Below are positions 12,101 through 20,947 of a DNA stretch of 64,000 bases, piece by piece (positions within the stretch are counted from its first letter, which is position 1; every line of letters starts with the position of its first letter). Both the position numbers and the translations under genes were made by a program. The stretch comes from Alopecurus myosuroides (Eukaryota; Streptophyta; Magnoliopsida; Poales; Poaceae): contig CM054061.1 in the NCBI GenBank assembly GCA_028641055.1, forward strand, positions 62,223,904 through 62,287,903. Direction: 5' to 3'. Under the pieces are notes generated by a model that saw nothing but the letters and a program-made list of their open reading frames with translations, was not told the DNA's origin and searched no databases.

Positions 12101-13142
12101 TAGTCGGCATTTAGGGAGACACGTTCTTAGAGTGCTATGAGGGTCCCCTTTTCTTCGTGGGGCTTGATTAGCCGTGCGCTCAATTGCACAGGGTTCTTTG
12201 GGCTTGATGCGAAGAAGAGTTGGGTTGTGTTGAGTGCCTCGCTTGGTGGAAGGGCCTTTCCATCTGGCGGGTCATTCTTACGTGTACGGCCAAATTGGTG
12301 CATCCCTGCAGGGTTAAATCTTCTCGAGAAGCCGTGTTGTCCGCGGTTATGGATGACTTGGTGAAAGTGCTGGCTAACAAGTACTCAGACAACTTACACT
12401 TAACGATGATAACTTGACTAGTAACATAGATTACCTCCACCATAAAAATGAATGTCACCTTAATCAACCGTGTGAGTTTCCTTGGGTTGCTTCCTTAGTA
12501 GGGGGTAACATTGGATGGGTATTGTTTGGTGAGTAGTTATAGTTGGTTCTGATACGCTATCTTATCCCTTTCTTTTAGCCGAATGTTGTAGTGCGTCTCT
12601 GTAGTTAGTTAGTGCAGCCCGCTGCCGCTTCTTTGCAATAATCCCTTCCTTTCCGTTGTACCCAAAGTATTTGTATCTTGCGATGATTGGTTACGCTGGT
12701 ATTTTGTGAGTATGGTTTATCCACTTGCCAGTACTTAACCGTACTGACCCACGAATCCATTTCGTGGCTGCATATTCCACATTGCAGTCAACATGTTTGA
12801 AGTATGACGACGTTAGCTTGGGAATCCCTCCGGCTTGGCCTAGGCAGGGATTGGACGCCATCGGTAGTCCAATTTGTATGGTTTATCCACTCTTAGTCCA
12901 ATTTGTGTCTTGTCCGTAGTCGGACACTATGTTGTTTCTTCCGCTGTTATTTGGATCTTTGTATTGTATCAGTTGTATCCTTGACTCGTTTGAGTCGTCT
13001 TCTATCTACCTCCTCTGTTGTTGTTGTAAATTATTCGTGAACTGTTGTAATGTTATCACAAGTGGCAACCTGGAATCGGTTATTATGTGGATTTTGGCGG
13101 AAATGCTGAAATCTGCATAGTGCCCGATCTCGGGGCGTCACA
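9145..13142 (+). repeat. LARD 3' LTR
   Basis: This is a near-full copy of the 4645-8644 repeat with the same termini. It lacks about 15 bp near 9604, and near 12865-12900 it has an extra segment in which the word TAGTCCAATTTGT is duplicated. Otherwise the two LTRs align along their length. Confidence 0.92.
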
Positions 13143-13147
13143 GGATG

Positions 13148-14454
13148 GCGAACGCCGCTTCCGCGTTTTCTGCTGCGGTTTTGTATATTGGCTCGCCTCT
13201 GGCATCTTTGCCGTTTACCTGCTTTTGCCAAGATGGGTTGTGGAACCTTTCTTTTGGCAGCAGTACTTCCGGTTTTGCGATTCCGGGTAACAGCGTAGGT
13301 TTAATGCCAGATCTATTCTTTCTCTCGTATTCCTCGATTTCTTCCCGCATGAGCTTGATGCCATCCTGGGTTTTTTGGAGGTGTTCTCGAGTTCGAAATA
13401 GATGTTGCTGTTGCCTTTGGAGAGCCTGACTCCGGACTTCCAGCACTTCAGGGGGCTCGTGTGGTCCCACTGGTGTTTGGAGTAATTCCTATTCATCCTG
13501 TTATGTCATTGGCGGAACAAGGATTTCCTTCGTTTTCTTCTCCGCGGGTTTTACTCCGCTTGCGTCTCCTACTTCCGGGCTTTCATTGGCTGGATCAGCC
13601 GATTTCTTCTTCCGGAGCTTATACTGGAGCTTTTTAGCAGCTTTGTGTTTCTTCTTGGAAGAGGGAGGTTTCCTGCAGGGTTCTTCCTCTGTCAATTCCT
13701 TGACGTCGGGGAATTTTGGAGAGGTTTCTCCTTCTTCTCTCTCTACCTCTGGCGGAGGCGTTCTAGGGCTTTCCTGACTGTCGGCATTCGTGTTTTCAGC
13801 CGGTTTTGCCATCAGTACTTCGTGGAATCCCTCTTGGAAGGATTTGACCTTTCTTTCGAAAGCGTCTTTGTCTTCGTCTTCGGTATCGAAGTGATCCGAT
13901 CCGGGTTCCGACTCTAATCTCACCTCGATGGCGGCTAATACAGAGTCAGCTTCCGAGTGCGTCTTGGTGTCGACGGATGTCGGATCTTCCACCTCTGTTG
14001 TGGGAGTGTTGTTTTCTGCCTCTTGCACGGGATTACTTTCATCCGTGTTTTCGGTGATCTTGGACTGCACCATGCCAATAGAGTGCGATTTAGCAGTATA
14101 TCGGCGATCTGAGAAAAATCCGGCATCATAGTCGTCTTCGACTGGGTATAGGGCGGGTGGGATAAATTTGCTCTCACCATAGAATCCCATTACTTCTGCA
14201 GTTAATCCGATAAAGATGTTTGCAGATCCAATCGGTAAAACGCAGGCACTTATCAGGTGATTCCGCGCCGGCATATACGATCCGTTGTCGAGGAAACGCC
14301 CGATGTCGTTGTCGAATTCCAGGCTTCCGACAGTTATTGTACTGCCGATTCCGCCGAGTATCCCCGATCTAAACATAACGCCTGACGTCGCTGGCCCCAC
14401 GGTGGGCGCCAACTGTCGAGACATCGTGGTAGATTTCATAGACGGGGGTGCCAT
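13148..14454 (-). pseudogene. R1 gag N-terminal region, starting inside the 5' LTR
   Basis: The minus-strand frame starts at an ATG at 14454, 40 bp inside the LTR, reads MAPPSMKSTTM, and passes through the primer site as SRQLAPTVGP. It continues for about 300 residues of acidic and Lys-rich sequence to a TAA at about 13503. A second stop follows within six codons, then the same frame continues (PHEPPEVLEVRSQALQRQQQ) as a predicted coiled coil until the LARD insertion. The remainder of the gene lies at 4639 and below. I chose this start because C and F also have an ATG within the LTR in the frame that reads through the primer site. Confidence 0.75.
14394..14411 (-). other. R1 primer binding site, tRNA-Lys type
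   Basis: On the minus strand TGGCGCCCACCGTGGGGC lies two bases inside the LTR end (CGACA-GT-PBS). It is complementary to the 3' end of a plant tRNA-Lys (…CCCCACGGTGGGCG plus CCA), from my knowledge of that tRNA. Confidence 0.85.
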
Positions 14455-14956
14455 GATACTACCGATAGAGACGTGGGGGGGACGTGATTGTATGATGATC
14501 AAGGACACAGGGTTTTTACCCAGGTTCGGTACGACGCAATAATGCGGCGTTCCTACTCCTACAATCTCACTATTCAGGACTAAGTCTGGGAATACAGAGT
14601 GCAATGTGAGGTTCTATTAGCTGCACGTCAAGGATCAACCTCTCGGCGAGTTAGCCTTTAGCTTCTTGTCTATCTATCTTATCTCCCGTCCGGCTTTATA
14701 TAATAGCCGGATTAGGGCATACAGAGAAGGAAACATAGAAGACTACGGTAACTATTAACTTGGAAAGTAAGGAATCCGCCTTCTACTCCAAGCCAGATCA
14801 CGTGGGCCGTGATCCGGGTTCTTCTAGAATCCGGCTTCTGCGCGTCAGCTTACTGGGCCGTCCAATGGACCATAGCCCACTACCATTTAGGCCACCCTGG
14901 TAATCCGGCACTTTAGACTACCATCTGATATACCCCTAGTTGGTATATATCCGACA
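14414..14956 (-). repeat. R1 5' LTR (543 bp)
   Basis: On the minus strand this runs from TGTCGGATATATACC to GTCTCGACA, with TG…CA ends. A TATA box lies at 14695-14702 on the minus strand. The bases next to its outer end, CCCAT (14957-14961), should recur beyond the missing 3' LTR if they are the target duplication. Confidence 0.85.
14695..14702 (-). promoter_or_regulatory. TATA box of R1 5' LTR
   Basis: The minus strand reads TATATAAA followed by GCCGG, about 240 bp upstream of the gag ATG at 14454 and inside the LTR, where the U3/R boundary is expected. Confidence 0.6.
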
Positions 14957-17172
14957 CCCATGTTAGTGTATCTTACAGCAACTAATAGGGTTATCAGTGC
15001 AGTGATAATCGTGGAAAGTCGCAAAGATGAACAGAACATACCAGATCAGTATCCAGTATACCATGTCAGCGAAGTATTCTTTGAATCTAAGCAAATGTAT
15101 CCACATTATCAAAAACTGGCATATGGCGTGTTTTTCGCATCTCGGAAACTTCGCCATTATTTCCAAGGACATTCCATAACAGTGGTAAGCAAAGCACCAC
15201 TAGGGGATATCCTCAATAATGTGGACACAACAGGCCGAGTTGCCAAATGGGGCATTGAAGTGGTCGCGTTCGACATTAAGTACCAACCAAGGACGACAAT
15301 TAAATCCTAGGTTTTGGCAGATTTTATCGCTGATTGGACAGAAGCAATGGAAAACACACCAATGTCGGAGTCGAAATATTGAATCATGCATTTTGATGGA
15401 TCCAAAATGAAAGAAGGCGCCGGAGCTGGTGTAGTGCTAAAATCTCCAAAAGGTGACATTATGGAGTATGTATTACTAATACACTTTAATGCCATCAATA
15501 ATGTAGCATAATTCAAAGCATTGCTTCATGGCTTGCATACAACAAAGGATATAGGTGTTAAGCGTATACTTTTCTATGGTGACTCGGATTTGGTACATCA
15601 TCAGCTAAACCAAACATGGGATGCCAAAAGTCCCATCATGGACGAATATCGGAGAACGGTGGACGAGTTTGCCATTTGCTTCCTAGGATTTGAAGTACTT
15701 CTCATCAAAAGGGAAGAAAATAGAACGCGGATGCTTTAGCCCGCATGGGCTCGGAAAGGGTTAAAACTCTACCGCTTGGTGTGTTTGTCCAACATTTGCA
15801 TGAATCATCAATAAAATGCGGAGATGTTGACTATCCTCTGGTTTCCGAGTCAATAGAAGTTTTGCTCGTCAACCCGGATTGGACAATTCCATACTTAAAC
15901 TTCTTAGTTAATCAGAAGTTCTCGGATGGAGCAGATGAAGTCGTGCAAAGGCAGATACAGCGCTGATGCAAAGTATACACGATAATTAATGGTTGCCTGT
16001 ATAAACGCAACACTATCGGAATTTATCAGCGATGTATTTCGCCAGAAGAAGGACGAGAAATTTTGCAAGAAATCCACGCAGGAGATTGCGGACATCATTC
16101 TCAATCAAAGAGTATAGTTAAGAAAGCATTCCGTGCAGGGTTTTCTGGCTCACAGCCAAGACAGACGCAAAACACATAGTAAATACATGTGCCGGATGTG
16201 AGTATTACGCCAAGCATACGAATATGCCCGCCCAAGCACTCAAAACTATCCCCATAACATGGCCATTTGTGGTCTGGGGGCTAGATATGATGGGACCATT
16301 GGAAACTGCAAGAGGTGGACTTACACATTTACTCGTTGCAGTAGATAAATACACCCATTGGGCGGAGGAGAAACCCATCAAAAACTTGACGGTGTGATTG
16401 CCAGAAATTTGTTCATTGACATCGTCATGAGATACGACGTTCCACACAACATAATCACGGATAACAGGACAAATTGCTCTATTGGAGAGTTAGAAAAATA
16501 TTGCCGACAAACGGGAATCCACCTAGATCTTGCATATGTGGAACACCCGCAATCCAATGGGCAGGTTGAAAGAATGAATAGCTCAATACTGCAAGGAATA
16601 CGCCAAGACTCGAATCTCCTCTTCATAGAGCAGCTGGTGCATGGGTATAAGAAATACCCTCTATACTTTGGAGTATTAGAACGACGCCGAATAGATCAAC
16701 GGGGCAAACACCCTTTTTCCTGTTTTATGGTGCAGAAGTAGTGCTTCCTATGGACATGATCCATGATAGCCCAAGAGTGCAGGCTTACGATGACTCGGAT
16801 GCCGAAAACGCACGACAGGATGCCGTTGATCTCTTAGAAGAAGAACGAGAGCTTGTGCTACAAAGATCCACCATTTATCAGCAAGGACTTCAGCGTTACC
16901 ATAGTCGGAAAATCATACATTTTTATTTCAAAGAAGGTGATTTGGTGCTAAGATTGGTACAGGAAAGGAAGCACAAATTAGTCCCAGTTTGGGAGGGGCC
17001 GTTTGTCATTAGCAAAGCCATGAAAAACGGATCATACTACCTTGTAGATATTCAAGATACAGAAGATGATCCTAAAAATTTGAATCGCAAGAGAAAGAGA
17101 AAGATAGAGGTCAAACTGAGAGAGACAAAGAGACCCTGGAGCATCCAGCAGTTACGTCCCTTCTACACTTAG
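14957..17172 (+). pseudogene. R2: Tat-like pol 3' half (RNase H domains, integrase), decayed
   Basis: This plus-strand remnant begins abruptly in mid-pol at MLVYLTATNRV, the same protein position found at about 1288 in R1. In order it shows the Gypsy RNase H and connection, a second RNase H (MHFDGSKM at about 15386, GDSDLVHHQL), the integrase zinc region (about 16060-16210), catalytic-core motifs WGLDMMGPL, ITDNRTN and HPQSNGQVERMN, and a C-terminal domain with WEGPFVISK, ending RPFYT at a stop at 17172. It has several stops, including TAG at about 15308 and TGA at about 15380, and frameshifts. It is inverted relative to R1 and abuts the R1 LTR exactly, so it is the target that R1 split. The 5' half should lie left of the window. 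Confidence 0.85.
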
Positions 17173-17256
17173 TTCAATTTCTATGTAAACATATTTGAGA
17201 TCATGGCATAAAGTTGTCGAAATTCATTCATTTTTGTTTCATCTGATTATTTTTGT
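17173..17256 (+). other. R2 post-pol remnant up to truncation
   Basis: About 84 bp follow the R2 stop codon before homology to the Athila-like LTR of A starts at about 17257. The long 3' region and 3' LTR expected of a Tat element are missing, so R2 is truncated here. Confidence 0.6.
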
Positions 17257-18055
17257 TTCCCTGTATTCTGATGTTTTTAGTTTCAGAAAAGTTGTTCTGC
17301 AAATATTCTCGGAATTGAAAAATTCAAAGCCCGAAAGTCTTAGAATTCCCGAAGGTTCCACGGAGTCCGGAAGAGACCCAGAGAGGGGCCAAGGGGGGCA
17401 CACCATATGCCGGCGCCCCCTGGCCGCGCCTGGGGTGGTCTGGCCCCCCCAGGTGCCCTCTGCCATTGCTCTTTCGCCTATATAATCCCCCCGATATATC
17501 AACCCTAGAAATATAGCACTTTTTTCCGAGAAACACTCGAGGCCGCCATCATCGTCATCCCGGGATCGGTAGGGTTCTAGAGCTCTCTCCGGCACCCTGC
17601 CGGGAGGGAAATTCATCACCGGAGGGGTCTACACCACCATGCCCTCCTCCGAAGTGATGGGGTGAGTAGTTCATCCCTAGACTACGGGTCCATAACAGTA
17701 GCTAGATGGTTGTCTCCTCCACTTTATGCCTCATGTTTAGATCTCGTAAGCTGCCTCACATGATCAAGATCATCTTTATGTAATGCTACATGTTGTGTTT
17801 GCTGGGATCCGATGAATGTTGAATGGTATGTCTTTTGATTACCAATCTATCATGTTATCTTCATGCATATGTTATTTATGATCTTGCATGCTCTCCGTTA
17901 TTAGTAGATGCTCTGGACAAGTAGAAGTAGTAACTCCAAGAGGGAGTATTTATGCTCGATAGTGGGCTCATGCCTCCTTTGCATCTGTGCTCGAGTGACA
18001 AAAATGTGACGGATGGAGTATGTGCTATTGCCATTAGGGAGAAAACAACAATGCT
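17257..18055 (+). repeat. A: truncated Athila-like LTR fragment
   Basis: The sequence from CCCTGTATTCTG to GAAAACAACAATGCT aligns with the middle of the B and D LTRs. It includes a TATA-like CTATATAATCC at about 17477 and the GAGTAGTTCATCCCTAGAC block. Both LTR ends are missing. The right boundary falls in the short shared word TGCTCC, suggesting a microhomology deletion. Confidence 0.8.
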
Positions 18056-18575
18056 CCAAATTATGAAACTGCTGCAACTTCTCTGATTCACATGTTAGAA
18101 ACTAGGTTTGTTAACCTTCATCATATATTGCAGCATATGTTCCTCAACTTAAACAATATTGAAGACATTGAAAAAATAAATTTTATTTTAGAATCCATGC
18201 TTAAAGAATTTGGAGATGTTGCTACAGAAGTTAGAAAAGTGTTTGATCATTTCAATATGTTAGGGTCATGTGTAGATGTTGTTGGTGCTCTCGAAAAAGC
18301 TGAACCTAAAAAATGAAAATGAGGAGAAAATACCAATTCCCTTTAAATTGATAGCATTGCATGAACCCCAAGAAAAGAATTTGGACTGGAATATTCCTGA
18401 GAATCTTTTTGATGAGAGTAGTAAACCTAAAAATTCTAAGATAGGAACATCTAAAACACATTTAGATAAAATACAATGCATTATTGAGAAATTGCCTTAT
18501 ATTGATTTGGATGCTTTTTTTCTTCACTTAAAAATACTTGAATCCACTTTTCAAAGACTAGCTAAAAGGCGTTAA
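18056..18575 (+). pseudogene. A: unknown frame in the gag slot (copy 1)
   Basis: Two overlapping frames encode one broken protein: RFVNLHHILQHMFLNLNNIE, then MLKEFGDVATEVRKVF and LGSCVDVVGALEKAEP (to about 18315), then after a frameshift IPIPFKLIALHEPQEKNLDW, SKPKNSKIGTSKTHLDKIQC and a C-terminus ending RLAKRR (18575). The same protein, independently damaged, occurs in B at 20335-20947. It does not resemble gag, protease, RT or integrase, and I cannot name it. It occupies the position where D has gag-protease, and its 3' end runs into sequence homologous to that just after the D gag-protease stop. It is helical in character and rich in Lys, Glu and Leu. Confidence 0.6.
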
Positions 18576-18600
18576 AGAAAAGCACTTCTTAGGAGATAAC

Positions 18601-20126
18601 TGATACGTCATAAACGTATCCCTAATTTCTGATGCTCCATGATGATATTATGCCAATTGCTACATGTTTTCTCCCTTATTTATAGCATTTTCATATGTTT
18701 TTTCGGGACTAACCTATTAACAAGATGCCCAGAGCCAGTTCCCTGTTTTCTGTTGTTTTTAGTTTCAGAAAAATTGTTCTGGAAATATTCTCGAAATTGG
18801 AAAATTCAAAGCCTGAAAGTCCTATTTTCCCTGGAAGCATCCAGAAGACCGAAGAGGAGTCGAAGAGGGACAGCAGGGGGCCCACACCATGGGCTGGCGT
18901 GGGTCCCCCTGGCTGCGGAAGCTATGGGTGTGGGGCCCCTGGAGCTCCATCGCCTTTGCCCTTTCGCCTATTTAAGCCCCTCGGATGGAAACCCCTAAGT
19001 ACCTGATCAAAATCCCCGAAAAAGTTCCGCAGCTGCCGTCACCGTCAACCCTAGATCAGGAAGGTTCTCGAGCTGTTTTCCGGCACCCTGTCGGAGAGGA
19101 AATCATCATCGGAGGCTTCTACACACCATGCCTGCCTCCGGAGTGATGCGTGAGTAGTTCATCCCTGGACTACGGGTTCATAGCTGTAGCTAGATGATCG
19201 GGATTGATCTTATGTAATTCTATATGCCGTGTTTGATGGGATCCGATGAATATTGACCTTATGCCAAGTTTATTATAGTCTTTATTGCATATGTTATTTG
19301 TGATCTTGCATGCTTTCCGTTGCTAGTGGTTGCTTTGGCCAAGTAGTTGCTAGTGACTCCAAGAGGGAGTATTTATGCTTGATAGTGGGTTCATGCCTCC
19401 TTGTTGCCTTGCTCGAGTGACATAAACGTGAAGGGGGAGGATGTGCTATTGCCATTAGGGAGAAAGCAGCGGTGAGAGTACCCGTGTGTTTAATCATTGC
19501 TTACATTACACACTTTGTTTAATTTAATTATCTGTTGCTTTCAACTTAATACCAAAAGGGGTTCGGATGATAACCTGAGGGTGGATTATTAGTCATAGAT
19601 GCAGATGGATGTCGGTCTATGTATCTTGTTGTAATGCCCACACTAAATATCATAGTAATCATCATGTTATAATGTGCACTACGGTGCAACCTTTATTTGT
19701 CAATTGCCTAGATGTAATTTGTTCACCCAGCATGCTATCTTTTATGGAGAGACACCACTAGTGAACGTATGAACCCCGGTCCATTTTCCACACTGTTAAA
19801 GAAACCACAACAATTTCCTGCTTTCTCTACTTTCTGCGAGCATACAACTGTTTTCCACACTATACATCTAATCTTTGTTTTCAGCAAGACCGGTGAGATT
19901 GACAACCTCACTGTACCGTTGGGGCAAAGTATTTTGGTTGTGTTGTGTGAAGGTTCCATGTTGTTGCTGACACCTGTGAAGCGCCAGCACCACCGTCAGC
20001 GGCATCAACCTTCCGAAGATCCTCCTTCTCCTACTGGATTGATAACCATGGTTCTTAACTAAGGGGAAAACTCCTACCGTTGTGATCATCACACCCTCCT
20101 CTTGGGGTATCCCAACGCAAGCATCA
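18601..20126 (+). repeat. B 5' LTR (1526 bp)
   Basis: It begins TGATACGTCATAAACG and ends CAAGCATCA. A TATA-like CTATTTAAGCC lies at about 18968. Against the 3' LTR it lacks roughly 50 bp near 19195 (between TAGATG and GATCTTATG). Confidence 0.9.
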
Positions 20127-20136
20127 AGGATTTTTC

Positions 20137-20154
20137 TGGCGCCGTTGCCGAGGA
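20137..20154 (+). other. B primer binding site, tRNA-Asp type
   Basis: TGGCGCCGTTGCCGAGGA starts ten bases after the LTR end. It matches the complement of the plant tRNA-Asp 3' end (TGGCGCCGTTGCCGGGG) with one mismatch. This primer is typical of the Athila lineage. Confidence 0.88.
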
Positions 20155-20334
20155 GAAAGAAGTCTTCTGGAAAGGGGAGTCTCTCACTCTCAACCTCTTT
20201 ATTTTGTTGTTTTTATTTTGTCTTGTTTTTATTCTCTATATTGAGAACACAAAAAAATTAGTTTACTTTATAGCTGTTATTTACTTGCTTGCTGTTGTTT
20301 TTGCTTTTCTGCTCTTAAAGTTCAATTTCTCATC

Positions 20335-20947
20335 ATGTTGCTCCCTAAATTTACTTTAAAAGATTTGCCGGTGGTAAGTGGTTCTATACTTGGAAAGGAC
20401 ACTATTAAAGAATTCTTTGATCATGTTAGTAAGCATGATAATTTTGAGGAAAAATCCATTGTAGAACTTGCTCCCAATTACGAGACAACTGCAACTTCTT
20501 TAGTTCACATGCTAAAAGATAGGTTTGTTAACCTTCATCCCATAATACTATATATGTTCTTCAACTTGAACAACATTGAATATTTGAGAAAAGAAACTTC
20601 ATCTTAGAAACTATGCTTAAAGAATTTGGAGATGTTGCTATAGAAGCTAGAAAAGTCTTTAATCGTTTCAATATGCTTGGCTCATGTGTAGAAGTTGTTG
20701 GTTCTCTAGAAAAAAATTAATCTAATAATGAAAATGAGGCTAAATACTAATCCCCTTTAAATTAATGGCACTTCACGAAGCCCAAGAAAGGAATTTTTAC
20801 TGGATTGTTCCTGGGAATTTATTTGATGAAAATAGTAAGCCTAAAAATACTAAGAGAGGAGCCTCTGAAACCCACTTGGATAAAATAAAATGCATTATTA
20901 AAGAGTTTCCAAACCTTGATTTGAATGATTCACTTGAAAATAATTGA
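20335..20947 (+). pseudogene. B: unknown frame in the gag slot (copy 2)
   Basis: The ATG at 20335 opens MLLPKFTLKDLPVVSGSI, followed by FFDHVSKHDNFEEKSIVELA, RFVNLHPIILYMFFNLNNIE, a frame change near 20590 (MLKEFGDVAIEARKVF), stops near 20718-20750, and a third piece from 20765 (MALHEAQERNFYW, PKNTKRGASETHLDKIKC, ending about 20947). It matches the A copy at 18056-18575, which is broken elsewhere; both were once open, with a consensus length of a little over 200 residues. It is not gag-like to my eye and its function is unknown. Its position between primer site and 3' tail is where relative D encodes gag-protease. Confidence 0.6.

Larger units (their letters stand above)
4645..13142 (+). mobile_element. 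LARD: complete non-autonomous LTR element with 4-kb LTRs
   Basis: Two direct repeats of about 4.0 kb, beginning TGTAACACCC and ending GGGGCGTCACA, flank only 500 bp. The unit is bounded by the perfect 5-bp target duplication GGATG (4640-4644 and 13143-13147). A primer site like tRNA-Met follows the left repeat. No gag or pol is present. Giant LTRs with no coding capacity fit a large retrotransposon derivative; the LTR termini and primer type suggest a Del/Tekay-like chromovirus parent (inference). By eye the two LTRs differ by scattered substitutions and a few indels, so the insertion is not very recent, yet it is younger than R1, which it splits within gag. Confidence 0.93.
1..14956 (-). mobile_element. 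R1: Tat-lineage Ty3/Gypsy retrotransposon, 3' end outside window
   Basis: Read on the minus strand this element runs from a 5' LTR (14414-14956) and a tRNA-Lys primer site through gag, protease, RT, two RNase H domains and the start of integrase, which is cut by the window edge. The tandem RNase H arrangement and the tRNA-Lys-type primer site are typical of the plant Tat lineage. The coding region is split by the LARD insertion (4645-13142) and carries several stops and at least one frameshift, so it is inactive. Just outside its LTR (14957 onward) the sequence becomes mid-pol of a same-family element in the opposite orientation, so R1 appears to have inserted into R2. The lineage call is inferred from domain order and motifs. 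Confidence 0.88.
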
